From: Aquisediminimonas sp031376385
Lineage (GTDB): Bacteria; Pseudomonadota; Alphaproteobacteria; Sphingomonadales; Sphingomonadaceae
Direction: 5' to 3'
NCBI GenBank assembly: GCA_031376385.1
Contig: JANMDQ010000015.1
Location: 248,001-312,000, forward strand
DNA: 64,000 bases
Shown here in pieces: positions 1 through 8,332 of the stretch. The notes under the pieces were generated by a model. The model was not told where the DNA came from, made no database searches, and saw only the letters and a program-made list of their open reading frames with translations. The first letter of the stretch is position 1. Each line of letters begins with the position of its first letter. Made by a program: the position numbers and the translations under genes.

Positions 1-55
1 GTAAGCTAGGTGAGACAGGCAAAAGCGTCAACCTTTCTTGACACTTATTTAGCGG

Positions 56-1498
56 TTAATTTCCGCTATCTGGCTCACCCAGGTTGCCTAGACCATGGCG
101 GTGAAGCTTTGAATAAAGGCTCTGGCGGCTGAGGCCCAGAACTTCAGCAGCAGAGGCGCGGTTGTCCGACGTATAAACCAGCGCCGCCTCGATGCAGAGC
201 CGTTCAATCAAGTCCGTACTTTCGCGCACGATGTCTTTCAACGCAACGCGACCGACCAGTTCCGTCAATTGCTCCACAGAGCGCGGTAGGCCGGCGTTGG
301 GTTGTGTCATCGAGGCGAGTTTGCGACCAACGCTGCGGATGCTGAACCCGTAACGCGTGATGCCCTCATCTTGTACCGACACGGCCGAGGCTTCAACATC
401 TTCCTGCCCATCATAAATGCTGCGCAGCACAGTAGCGAAATTGCGCGCCGTGCCGTAATCTTGCAATTCAGTAAGCAGCAAGTTGAGGTCAATCCCCGGG
501 CGCCCCAAAAACCGACTGAGCGGCTGGCCGTGCACTTGTTCCTTCCGCGGCAGCTGCACCATATCAAGGAAGGCCGAATTGCCGCTAAGGATCAGCAGAT
601 TTTCATCGGTCACCACCAACGCATCGGGCATGGAATCGATCACGTTCATCAACGGGCGTTGCGACAGATCAAATTGCTGCGCCATCGCTCCATCAGGTAC
701 GAGTCGAATGAGGAAGCAAGACCCGCGATCTTGCCGGAACAAACTAACGGCAAGCATAACATCGCCTGCATCTTGGGCCAAACGCACCGCCAGGGGTTGA
801 CGCTGTTCCGCCGCCCCAACAGACCCCAGCAACGCGACGACCTTGTCACGCACAGAGGCGTCGAATAGGTTAGACACCGGCTGTCCGACTAAGCTTTTCG
901 CGTTGGCGGCAAGCAAATGACACGCGGCAGGATTGGCCTCAAGAATGCGGCGGTTAGTGGTGTCTGCGACAATCACAGCCTCTGACGACAAATCAAAGAG
1001 CTGCCGATAGCGCGCCTCAACTTGACGCATTTTCACATAGTCACGCTCTATAGCTTGTTGTGATTGGAGCAAGCGCTGCTGAAGAACAGCTTCGGCCCGC
1101 ATGTCTCGGCCAATCGCAATAATATGCCCCTGAGAGTCCGCGCCAAGTGTTGTGTAGCGCACAGGCAATTCGCCCAGAGCGCTGCTATGATTGACTTGGC
1201 GCCAGCGCGGTTTGCCCTCACCAGATCGCACGTCACGACACAGGGTTTCGATCTTGCTGCGGCTTTCAATCGTCACTGTGTCGGCCCAGCGTTTGCCGAT
1301 CAGTTCGTCGGTCCAGCTTTCAGAAATCGACGGTCCACCAAGGGCTGCATCGCAAATCACATCTTGCGAATCAATGACCAGCGTAATGTCGCCAGCCAGC
1401 ATAAGTGCCCGGCACGCGAGCGCGCTCACACCAAGGCCTAAGCTCTTCTGAGAATCTCGAAAAGGATGTGTTCCTTCAGGAACAAAGGCTATGTTCAT
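56..1498 (-). CDS. ppsR: Photosynthesis gene repressor PpsR/CrtJ
   Basis: This is a PpsR/CrtJ-type transcription factor of 480 residues, which in purple bacteria represses bch, crt and puc genes under oxygen or light. The N-terminal half and middle read as PAS-like modules (roughly residues 30-130, 160-270 and 285-390), followed by a Fis-type helix-turn-helix near residues 435-475 (ASAAEVLGLSRQSLYSKL). A cysteine at about residue 435, in ERLCIEAAL just before the recognition helices, matches the redox-sensing cysteine position of CrtJ. The gene lies 34 nt downstream of ppaA on the same strand and back-to-back with bchF, the classical arrangement. A GAGG ribosome site precedes the ATG. Identity is very likely from gene order and domain layout. 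Confidence 0.93.
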   Translation of the reverse strand: MNIAFVPEGTHPFRDSQKSLGLGVSALACRALMLAGDITLVIDSQDVICDAALGGPSISESWTDELIGKRWADTVTIESRSKIETLCRDVRSGEGKPRWRQVNHSSALGELPVRYTTLGADSQGHIIAIGRDMRAEAVLQQRLLQSQQAIERDYVKMRQVEARYRQLFDLSSEAVIVADTTNRRILEANPAACHLLAANAKSLVGQPVSNLFDASVRDKVVALLGSVGAAEQRQPLAVRLAQDAGDVMLAVSLFRQDRGSCFLIRLVPDGAMAQQFDLSQRPLMNVIDSMPDALVVTDENLLILSGNSAFLDMVQLPRKEQVHGQPLSRFLGRPGIDLNLLLTELQDYGTARNFATVLRSIYDGQEDVEASAVSVQDEGITRYGFSIRSVGRKLASMTQPNAGLPRSVEQLTELVGRVALKDIVRESTDLIERLCIEAALVYTSDNRASAAEVLGLSRQSLYSKLHRHGLGNLGEPDSGN

Positions 1499-1532
1499 TG
1501 GACCTCGTGGGAAAGAGGATGAAAAAGACGAT

Positions 1533-2393
1533 TCAAGACGTCACTACGGACCGCTTTGCGGTCTCACGAATGAAGGCAACTGCAAGATCGACGGCGGTCC
1601 GCGCATCGGGCGCACTAAGATCAGCACCCTGACGCTGCGCATAACCGTTGGCGGAGTTGAATAAGCGCCCGCCAAGCATGATGGCCACCTGTGGGTTGGA
1701 TGACGATGTACGAAGTCGCCCTATCAAATGCGGCAAATCAACCAGATCAGCATCGCAGCTAACCGTCAGGCCGACCAGATCAAACCGCTCGCTCGACACG
1801 GCGTCAATCAACTGGGATTCATCAGTCGCCGTCATGCAACGGCTGTGCCACCCGTTGCGGCGAAAACACTCATCAACCACTGTAGTGCCAAAGCCGTGAT
1901 TATCCCCCGGCATCACCGAAAATAGAGAACGCAGCGCGCCGTCTTCTGGGACAGCAGCAGCAGGAATGCGCGCGGCGAGATCATGGACAACCTCTTGCAG
2001 ACGCCACACGGCCATGGTGACGTCGATGAAAGTTATGTCATCATTATCCCATTGTTCGCCCAAGAGACGAGACGCCGGAGCCAGATAATTGACTAACACC
2101 GCTTCGGCTGAAACGCCGCGGCGAATGATGCCACTGACATGATTGACAAGTGTTGCTGCCTCTTGGTCAAGGGCAAGTTCAGCCAGCAACGCAATGTCGC
2201 GCTTCGTCACCGACGATGGAGCTGAGGTTGGCCTCATATCGGCCCCTTCCAAATCCCGGCGATGCGCCATCAAAAGCCGGGGGATAATCTCCCCCTCAAT
2301 CAGACTCGCAATCCGCGTTGGGCTCTCTGCCGGGTCTTGATCGCTCGAATGCAACATGGGTTGATTGGGTCCCGATTCTGACGGCGTCGCCAT
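1533..2393 (-). CDS. ppaA: PpaA/AerR cobalamin-binding photosynthesis regulator
   Basis: This encodes a 286-residue regulator of the PpaA/AerR family, which binds vitamin B12 and modulates PpsR activity. The C-terminal half is a B12-binding domain. The signature DNHGFG fits the DxHxxG cobalamin motif, and GLTVSCDADL plus a later MLGGRLF segment fit the rest of the fold. The N-terminal half is helical and resembles the B12 cap domain. The start at 2393 is chosen because GAGGAG sits 7 nt upstream; in-frame ATGs at 2426 and 2447 lack a good site. It is followed directly by ppsR, so the two regulators are probably co-transcribed, divergently from bchF. Confidence 0.9.
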   Translation of the reverse strand: MATPSESGPNQPMLHSSDQDPAESPTRIASLIEGEIIPRLLMAHRRDLEGADMRPTSAPSSVTKRDIALLAELALDQEAATLVNHVSGIIRRGVSAEAVLVNYLAPASRLLGEQWDNDDITFIDVTMAVWRLQEVVHDLAARIPAAAVPEDGALRSLFSVMPGDNHGFGTTVVDECFRRNGWHSRCMTATDESQLIDAVSSERFDLVGLTVSCDADLVDLPHLIGRLRTSSSNPQVAIMLGGRLFNSANGYAQRQGADLSAPDARTAVDLAVAFIRETAKRSVVTS

Positions 2394-2524
2394 CGCATTT
2401 CTCCTCGCCGGGTCAATATGCACCATTTTTAATGCATCTAAGACCAAGGAATATATCGCAGATTAGCGACCCTCATTCCCCTTACGACTCAAAGCTAGAC
2501 CGATTCAAGCCTAGGCGCAAACCA

Positions 2525-2605
2525 TGTTTAGACATATACAAAGCAACATGTCCAGTTTGTTTGACGTAAACAATCATTGACAGTCAACTGTTTCCCGCCA
2601 TAGTT
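2525..2605 (+). promoter_or_regulatory. Probable bchF promoter with inverted repeats
   Basis: A sigma70-like promoter is visible: TTGACA at 2577-2582 and CATAGT at 2599-2604, separated by 16 nt, about 30 nt before the bchF start. The -35 box lies inside a perfect palindrome TTGACAGTCAA (2577-2587). Just upstream is an inverted repeat with arms TGTTT and AAACA (2558-2572), and an imperfect TGT-N10-ACA at 2525-2540. These resemble PpsR/CrtJ half-sites, but no exact TGT-N12-ACA was found. Operator function is inference. Confidence 0.4.
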
Positions 2606-2633
2606 CTTGTTCATAAGGGAGGTAGTGGAGCCG

Positions 2634-3179
2634 ATGGCGCACCAAAACACGATATTTGAGGAGTTTTCTTCGGGCATCACTGTCCGCAAAGATGCTGTGT
2701 CGCGTTCGACTCGCAAGCCGCTTTACACCCTTGAACAGCGCGTCCTGCGGGACAATACGAAATGGACTTTGGTCCAAGGCATATTGGCACCCATTCAGCT
2801 GCTCGTTTTTCTGATCAGCCTTGGCCTTGTGTTACGGACGCTGTTGACAGGAGAGGGCGCTGAAATTGCGGCTGCCTCAATCCTCGCCAAGACCCTAATC
2901 CTCTACACAATCATGATCACTGGCGCGATTTGGGAAAAGGTCGTGTTCGACAAATATCTCTTTGCACAGGCCTTCTATTGGGAGGATGTTTTCTCCATGC
3001 TCGTGATTGCGCTGCATACCGCATGGCTGGCTTGTTGGTATTTTGGGTTGGGCACGCCGACTAAACAGCTGCTGGTCGCATTGGCGGCTTATACCACTTA
3101 TATTATCAACGCGACGCAGTTTCTTTTGAAGCTCCGGGCCGCGCGGCTTGATTTGGCCGCTGCGGATGCTGCCATATGA
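2634..3179 (+). CDS. bchF: 2-vinyl bacteriochlorophyllide hydratase BchF
   Basis: BchF hydrates the C3 vinyl group of (bacterio)chlorophyllide on the way to bacteriochlorophyll a. The 181-residue product has the family hallmarks: TLEQRVLRDNTKWTLVQG near residues 33-50, followed by about four membrane helices, with GAIWEKVVFDKYLFA and FYWEDVFSMLVIALHTAW in the middle. The length is normal for the family. The ATG at 2634 is preferred over the TTG at 2607 because GGAG lies 5 nt upstream of it. The usual downstream partners bchN, B, H, L and M are absent here: the next gene is lhaA, beyond a hairpin terminator. Transcription is probably controlled from the shared ppaA-bchF intergenic region. Confidence 0.93.
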   Translation: MAHQNTIFEEFSSGITVRKDAVSRSTRKPLYTLEQRVLRDNTKWTLVQGILAPIQLLVFLISLGLVLRTLLTGEGAEIAAASILAKTLILYTIMITGAIWEKVVFDKYLFAQAFYWEDVFSMLVIALHTAWLACWYFGLGTPTKQLLVALAAYTTYIINATQFLLKLRAARLDLAAADAAI

Positions 3180-3226
3180 TCCCTATCTCCCCCTTCGGTT
3201 CGGCGCGTAAAAGCGCTGATCTGGGA

Positions 3227-3268
3227 CAGCCGGTCGCAGCTCCCTCCACCGCGACCGGCTGGTTTTAT
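3227..3268 (+). terminator. Rho-independent terminator after bchF
   Basis: A perfect 11-bp stem (3227-3237 with 3251-3261, arm AGCCGGTCGC and its complement) encloses a 13-nt loop and is followed by GTTTTATT. This is a strong terminator-like hairpin 48 nt after the bchF stop and 15 nt before the lhaA start. It suggests that bchF and lhaA-puh are separate transcription units, unlike the usual long bchF...puhA superoperon. Confidence 0.75.
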
Positions 3269-3282
3269 TCGAGTGCGCGGGG

Positions 3283-4707
3283 ATGACAGCCGCCCGCAAA
3301 TCTCTTTGGATCAAACTCAGCACGGCTTATATGCCTTTTGCTGATGTGGCGTCAGATGATTTGCCGCTTGCCCGGCTGCTGCGGCTCGCTTTGTTTCAGA
3401 TATCGGTGGGTATGGCCGCTGTGCTGCTAACAGGCACGTTGAATCGCGTGATGATTGTTGAACTGGGCATCCCGGCTTGGGTGGTGGCGGTTATGGTCTC
3501 AATCCCGTTGCTAGCTGCTCCGCTCCGCGCGTTCATAGGGCATAAGTCGGATCAGCACCGATCTTTGCTAGGCTGGCGGCGTGTGCCCTACATCTGGGCT
3601 GGAACACTCCTGCAGTTTGGTGGCTTTGCAATTATGCCCTTTGCACTGCTGATCATGTCCGGTGACACTACTGGATCCCCCATTGTCGGGATTGTTGCGG
3701 CGGTCCCCGCCTTTGTGTTGGTCGGTCTGGGTATGCATATGACGCAAACCGCTGGTTTGGCGTTGGCGACTGATTTGGCCACAGAAGAGTCGCGGCCTCG
3801 TGTGGTTGCGCTTCTTTATGTTATGCTGCTGCTGGGTATGCTTGGTAGCTCAATTGTCATTGGGCTGCTGCTGTCTGATTTCTCTGCAATCCGTTTGGTC
3901 CAGGTTATTCAGGGCGTTGCAGCCGTCACGATGGCCCTCAACCTTATCGCCCTCTGGAAGCAAGAGGGCCGTAACAAAGCGCTCACGTCTGCTCGCAACG
4001 TAACGCCGCCTTTTCGTGAAGTGTGGCGATCTTTCTCTAGCCAACCGCAAGTGTTCCGCCTGCTTGTGGCCCTTGGCCTCGGTACGGCGGCTTTTTCCAT
4101 GCAGGATGTGTTGCTTGAACCTTTTGGCGGGCAAGTGCTGGGCCTCTCTGTAGGGCAGACAACCGGGCTGACCGCGATTTGGTCTTTTGGTGCGTTGATC
4201 GGATTTGCTTTGGCGGCGCGGCAATTGGCGCTGCATTCTGATCCGATCCGATTGGCAGGTTTAGGTGCAGTTGCAGGCGTATTCGCATTTGCCATTGTCG
4301 TCTGGTCGGCAGCTGCGGTTTCGCCAGAGATTTTCTGTTTTGGTGTCTGCCTCATCGGATTCGGAGCAGGTATCTTTTCTGTATCCATGCTGATTTCTGC
4401 GATGTCGCTGGGCGGCAAAGGCGAAGCTGGCTTGGCGCTCGGCGCATGGGGCGCTGTGCAGGCGACTGCAACAGGCGTCGCTGCGGCTGTTGGCGGCGCC
4501 ATTCGCGACGGTGTTGGTACTGTCGCTGTGCAAGGTGGCTTGGGAGAGGCGTTGGCCAGCCCCACCACTGGTTACAGTTTTGTCTATCATTTCGAAATCA
4601 TGTTGCTGTTTGCAACTATGATCGCCCTTGGACCATTGGCGCGGCGCGTTGTCACTGGTTCTTCCACACCCGCGTCAGCCTTTGGATTGTCAGATTTTCC
4701 CACCTGA
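3283..4707 (+). CDS. lhaA: Light-harvesting 1 assembly protein LhaA (PucC family)
   Basis: This is a 474-residue major-facilitator-like membrane protein of the PucC/BCD family. LhaA helps assemble the LH1 antenna around the reaction centre. The family motif region LRAFIGHKSDQHRSLLGWRRVPYIW near residues 85-110 is clear, followed by MHMTQTAGLALATDLA and about twelve hydrophobic helices. Position just upstream of puhA is the standard one and supports LhaA over the paralogue PucC. GGGG immediately precedes the ATG. Its start lies shortly after a terminator-like hairpin, so it may have its own promoter or depend on read-through. Confidence 0.92.
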   Translation: MTAARKSLWIKLSTAYMPFADVASDDLPLARLLRLALFQISVGMAAVLLTGTLNRVMIVELGIPAWVVAVMVSIPLLAAPLRAFIGHKSDQHRSLLGWRRVPYIWAGTLLQFGGFAIMPFALLIMSGDTTGSPIVGIVAAVPAFVLVGLGMHMTQTAGLALATDLATEESRPRVVALLYVMLLLGMLGSSIVIGLLLSDFSAIRLVQVIQGVAAVTMALNLIALWKQEGRNKALTSARNVTPPFREVWRSFSSQPQVFRLLVALGLGTAAFSMQDVLLEPFGGQVLGLSVGQTTGLTAIWSFGALIGFALAARQLALHSDPIRLAGLGAVAGVFAFAIVVWSAAAVSPEIFCFGVCLIGFGAGIFSVSMLISAMSLGGKGEAGLALGAWGAVQATATGVAAAVGGAIRDGVGTVAVQGGLGEALASPTTGYSFVYHFEIMLLFATMIALGPLARRVVTGSSTPASAFGLSDFPT

Positions 4708-4737
4708 CGGTCCTGCATAGAAAGAGGGAGGCACCTC

Positions 4738-5508
4738 ATGCAGAATGTCCTATTTTTTGGCCGCATGGATGCAGCAGAGCTTGTATTCTATATTTTTGTG
4801 GCCTTTTTCATCGGGTTGGTGATATGGCTCCGCCGTGAAGATCGGCGCGAGGGCTATCCCTTAGAAATGGATGTGAGTGGCGCGCTGCTTCGCAATGATG
4901 GCCTGTTGCAAACGGCACTGCCTAAAACCTTCCATTTGCCCTTCAACCAAGGGGCTGTGGTGCAACCCAATGATGAGCGGGATCCCTTCGTTGTTCCCAA
5001 TGCGCGGCGGACAGCCAAGTGGGCTGGATCAGCACTTGAGCCGATTGGCGACGGCATTGGCGCAGGCATTGGCCCAGGGGGCTATGCGCAGCGCAGCGAT
5101 TTTGCCGATGTTTCCCATGACGGCAACCCGCGTATTGTGCCGATTGGCCCCGCTGAAATGACTGTGGCAACGCAGGACTCCGATCCGCGCGGCATGGCTA
5201 TGCTGGGTGCGGACCATGTCGAAGTCGGCAAAGTCAATGACATCTGGGTGGACCGGTCAGAAATGCTGATCCGCTATTTAGAAGTCGGCATTGGCGCATC
5301 CTCGGTCTTGGTGCCCATGACGATGGTTCTGGTCGATGGACGAAAAAAATCCATCTATTGCTCCGCTCTCAACGCGCACCAATTTGCCGGATGTCCTGGG
5401 ATCAAAACCGCGGGCCAGATTACGCGTCTGGAGGAAGAAAAGATCATTGGCTATTTCGGTAGTGGTTATCTTTACGCAACTCCAGAACGAGCAGAACCGC
5501 TCATATGA
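4738..5508 (+). CDS. puhA: Photosynthetic reaction centre H subunit
   Basis: PuhA is the H subunit that caps the cytoplasmic face of the type II reaction centre and guides proton transfer to the secondary quinone. The 256-residue product has one N-terminal membrane helix (about residues 12-32) followed by YPLEMD and a PRC-barrel cytoplasmic domain, with VGKVNDIWVDRSEMLIRYLEV near residues 162-182. Length and layout match known H subunits. A GGGAGG ribosome site lies 8 nt before the ATG. The stop codon overlaps the puhB start (ATGA). This gene is good evidence that the organism carries, or recently carried, a type II reaction centre. Confidence 0.97.
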   Translation: MQNVLFFGRMDAAELVFYIFVAFFIGLVIWLRREDRREGYPLEMDVSGALLRNDGLLQTALPKTFHLPFNQGAVVQPNDERDPFVVPNARRTAKWAGSALEPIGDGIGAGIGPGGYAQRSDFADVSHDGNPRIVPIGPAEMTVATQDSDPRGMAMLGADHVEVGKVNDIWVDRSEMLIRYLEVGIGASSVLVPMTMVLVDGRKKSIYCSALNAHQFAGCPGIKTAGQITRLEEEKIIGYFGSGYLYATPERAEPLI

Positions 5509-6122
5509 GCGAATATGATCATGAGCCTATTCCCGGCCTGCCGGGAACGCTTCCTGCCGGAGAAGAAATTCTCTGGCGGGGATCGCCTGACTGGTTCGGA
5601 TTGGCTCAACGCGCCTTTCATGTGCGTGGGTTTGCTGTATATTTCGCGATGCTGCTGGTGGTTTCGCTGATCAATGGCACGCTGATTGGCATTGGCCTGA
5701 CAATTACAGGGGCCATGCTAGGGCTGGGTATCTTATTCGGCCTTGCTTGGCTGAGCGCACGGACAACCATTTATACAATCACGAACAAGCGGGTTGTCAT
5801 GCGGTTTGGCATGGCTCTTCCGGCGGCGATCAATTTGCCATTTTCAGCGATTGGCGGCGCCAATGTGGCCTATGACAGCAAAGGGCGCGGCGATATTCCC
5901 CTGAGCCTCACTGGCAAGCACCGGTTGGGATATTTGCAATTTTGGCCGCACGCCCGTGCTTGGAAACTGGCGCGGCCCGAACCGATGCTGCGCAGCATCA
6001 AAGACGCCACTACCGTCGTCGCGATATTATCCGTTGAACTGGCCAAAACCCATGCATCTATGTCGCCTGTTCAGGACGTGCACCCGGCCCAGCCGCAATC
6101 GACTGAGGCCATTGCTGCATGA
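5505..6122 (+). CDS. puhB: Reaction centre assembly protein PuhB
   Basis: PuhB is a 205-residue membrane protein that assists reaction centre assembly. It opens with PGLPGTLPAGEEILWRGSP, a signature of the family's PH-like domain. Two or three membrane helices follow near residues 40-85, and a TIYTITNKRVVMRFGMALP segment completes the fold. It overlaps puhA by 4 nt at the start and puhC by 4 nt at the end, so translation is probably coupled across the three genes. Gene order puhA-puhB-puhC makes the assignment firm. Confidence 0.92.
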   Translation: MSEYDHEPIPGLPGTLPAGEEILWRGSPDWFGLAQRAFHVRGFAVYFAMLLVVSLINGTLIGIGLTITGAMLGLGILFGLAWLSARTTIYTITNKRVVMRFGMALPAAINLPFSAIGGANVAYDSKGRGDIPLSLTGKHRLGYLQFWPHARAWKLARPEPMLRSIKDATTVVAILSVELAKTHASMSPVQDVHPAQPQSTEAIAA

Positions 6123-6616
6123 GCGGGCATTTGCATGACAACACGGTTCCGCGCGCGGCGCTGATCGGCGCTGCGGGATGCGTGATTATCACGCTGCTGT
6201 TAACAGGTGCAGTTGCCGTGGGGCTGCTGCCTCGCCCCGTTACAATGGATCAATCCCGCCAATCCTCAAAAGTCACGGCACTTGCCAGCCGCGACTTGCA
6301 ATTTCTCGACCAGAAAGATGGTTCGGTTCAGATCCGGGACGTCACCAAAGGCAGTATTGCCACAACAATCACGCCCGGCAGCGAAAGCGGCTTCATTCGC
6401 GGCGTCATGCGCGGAATTGCACGGGACCGGATGTTGCGCGGCCTTGGCTTTGAACAACCCTTTCGCCTGACATTGTGGAGCAATCAGCAATTGTCGATCA
6501 AGGATTTGGCGACAGGGCGGATCATTGAACTAAACGGCTTTGGGAATACAAACCGCATGGCTTTTCTGACACTGCTGCAACCAGCGCCCGCCGCCCCCGC
6601 CGTGGCGGCGCGTTAG
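6119..6616 (+). CDS. puhC: Photosynthetic complex assembly protein PuhC
   Basis: This 165-residue protein has one membrane helix near residues 17-38 and a periplasmic domain with ALASRDLQFLDQKDGSVQIRD, typical of PuhC. PuhC is needed for normal reaction centre and LH1 levels. It overlaps puhB by an ATGA and ends 3 nt before puhE. The C-terminus is a proline/alanine-rich tail. In most related clusters a hypothetical gene and acsF follow puhC; here puhE follows directly. Confidence 0.88.
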   Translation: MSGHLHDNTVPRAALIGAAGCVIITLLLTGAVAVGLLPRPVTMDQSRQSSKVTALASRDLQFLDQKDGSVQIRDVTKGSIATTITPGSESGFIRGVMRGIARDRMLRGLGFEQPFRLTLWSNQQLSIKDLATGRIIELNGFGNTNRMAFLTLLQPAPAAPAVAAR

Positions 6617-6619
6617 GCT

Positions 6620-7405
6620 GTGTCGCTCGCTTGGCCCATCCTGTACGTTGCGCTGGTCTGGTTCATCAGCACTGGTGCGATCATATGGTTGGATAACCGG
6701 TCCCCTATCACTTACGGCGCAAGCCTTATGGGCGCGACTGTGGTGGCGGGATTTGCAGTCTGTGCTGTCATCATTAGTTTGAACGAAACAAGTGCGGTTG
6801 GCGCATTCATAGCCTTTGCAGCGGCTACAGCGATTTGGGGTTGGCACGAAATGAGTTTTCTGATGGGCATCATCATGGGGCCGAACCGTAAAGACTGCCC
6901 CCCGAATTTGAGCGGATGGGGCCGGTTCAAAGCTGCAACGGCCACGCTCATCCACCACGAAATTGCGCTCGCGGCGACAAGCGTGGCGCTTTATGCGCTG
7001 TGCTGGGGCCAAGCCAATATGCTTGCTGCGCATGTGTTTGGGTTGCTGTTTGTGATGCGCCTATCAACCAAATTCAATATATTCTTCGGGGTGGCCAATT
7101 TTTCAGCGGATATCATGCCGCCACGTCTGGCCTATTTGAAAAGCTATTTTCGCACTGCTTCGATTAATTGGTTCTTTCCCTTTTCCCTTGTTGGAACGGG
7201 TTTGCTGACTTGGGCTTTCCTAGGCGCCGCTCAAGCAGCACCGGCTGGCAGCGGTGCGGCTGTTGGCGCGATCATGCTCTTCACTTTGGTCTCGTTAGCG
7301 CTGCTTGAACATGCGTTCCTGATGATGCCATTGCGAGATTCCGCGCTTTGGGATTGGGCTTTCCCCGGCAAAACAGGTCCGAAACATTCGCGCCTGAATA
7401 AATAA
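6620..7405 (+). CDS. puhE: Putative photosynthetic complex assembly protein PuhE
   Basis: This is a DUF3623/PuhE-type polytopic membrane protein of 261 residues with about seven hydrophobic segments. Family landmarks are WGWHEMSFLMGIIMGPNR near residues 74-91, a conserved TLIHHEIALAA segment, and LRLSTKFNIFFG-like text in the middle. Its precise function is not established; it is found almost only in photosynthesis clusters beside puhABC. The start is GTG at 6620, 3 nt after the puhC stop. It is the last photosynthesis gene in the window; the genes that follow are unrelated. Confidence 0.88.
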   Translation: MSLAWPILYVALVWFISTGAIIWLDNRSPITYGASLMGATVVAGFAVCAVIISLNETSAVGAFIAFAAATAIWGWHEMSFLMGIIMGPNRKDCPPNLSGWGRFKAATATLIHHEIALAATSVALYALCWGQANMLAAHVFGLLFVMRLSTKFNIFFGVANFSADIMPPRLAYLKSYFRTASINWFFPFSLVGTGLLTWAFLGAAQAAPAGSGAAVGAIMLFTLVSLALLEHAFLMMPLRDSALWDWAFPGKTGPKHSRLNK

Positions 7406-7441
7406 TTAGCGCTGCGGCTGTCCCTGTGTAAGGCGGCGGCG

Positions 7442-8332
7442 ATGTCCACCGCACATGTTCCTCGCCTTCACCTCCTTATGGCGGTTGCCGTAACAGCTGT
7501 CTGGGGCAGCAACTTTGTGGTGATTAAGATTGCTCTGGCGCATTTACCGCCGCTCACTTTGGCAGCGCTGCGGTTCACCTTCGCTTTATTACCTGCGGTA
7601 TTTTTCCTGAAGCGCCCGAATGTAGCTTGGAGCAATCTCGCGGCGTATGGGCTGGCGATTGGTGCAGGACAATTTGGCGCGCTGTTTGTCGCAATGAAGG
7701 CTGACATTACGCCTGGCCTCGCGTCGCTTATTGTCCAGAGCCAAGTCTTTTTCACCATTGCACTTTCGATGCGGCTGACGGGGGAAAAGGTGAAACCGCT
7801 GCAATGGGTCGCGCTGGGCCTTGCCTCAGCAGGAATTTTTGTAATCCTTGACCATGCGGAGGGCAGTGCGACGCCGCTGGGAATTGGTCTTGTCCTTTTC
7901 GCAGCACTAAGCTGGGCGACTGGCAATATCGTTTCGCGCAAGGCCGGGCAGGTTGATATGCTGGCTTATGTCGTCTGGGCGAGCCTCTTTGCCATACCGC
8001 CGCTCATCATACTCGCCCTGATTTTTGATGGTTGGCCCGCCATTTACACAGGGGTGTCAAGTGCCGGACCCGGGACTTGGGCTGCCGTTGGTTGGCAGGC
8101 CGTCGGCAATACAATGTTTGGCTACGGCGTTTGGGGTTGGCTCCTTGCCCGTCATCCCGCAGCCAGCATCACGCCAATGGCGTTGCTCACACCGATCTTT
8201 GGGATCGGATCGTCGGTCATTATACTGGATGAGCCACTTCAAGATTGGAAGTTGATCGCGGCGGGTCTGGTCATCTCTGGCCTCATCATCGGCGTGCTGG
8301 GGCCGCGGTGGTTGAAACCCCGTCCTGTCTAG
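7442..8332 (+). CDS. eamA: EamA family exporter
   Basis: This is a ten-helix drug/metabolite transporter of 296 residues with two EamA repeats. The N-terminal segment AVWGSNFVVIKIALAHLPPL and the later ATGNIVSRKAG and FGYGVWGWLLARHP resemble E. coli EamA, an exporter of O-acetylserine and cysteine, more than generic DMT transporters. Substrate is therefore a guess. It starts 36 nt after puhE on the same strand and may be read through from it. Its 3' end overlaps the convergent ribonuclease gene by 47 nt. Confidence 0.75.
   Translation: MSTAHVPRLHLLMAVAVTAVWGSNFVVIKIALAHLPPLTLAALRFTFALLPAVFFLKRPNVAWSNLAAYGLAIGAGQFGALFVAMKADITPGLASLIVQSQVFFTIALSMRLTGEKVKPLQWVALGLASAGIFVILDHAEGSATPLGIGLVLFAALSWATGNIVSRKAGQVDMLAYVVWASLFAIPPLIILALIFDGWPAIYTGVSSAGPGTWAAVGWQAVGNTMFGYGVWGWLLARHPAASITPMALLTPIFGIGSSVIILDEPLQDWKLIAAGLVISGLIIGVLGPRWLKPRPV

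Noticed and set aside
3..41. A plus-strand frame from the window edge ending at a TGA (tail KLGETGKSVNLS) as the end of a gene convergent with ppsR
   Set aside because: Only 12 codons are visible, and no family can be recognised from them, so a gene is not supported.
2525..2605. Canonical PpsR operator TGT-N12-ACA upstream of bchF
   Set aside because: All TGT and ACA triplets in the gap were compared; no pair has the 12-nt spacing, so only divergent palindromes are reported.
3909..4568. 219-codon minus-strand frame antisense to lhaA
   Set aside because: It lies wholly inside a well-supported membrane protein gene, is very rich in proline and alanine, and has no recognisable domain; it is a codon-bias shadow.
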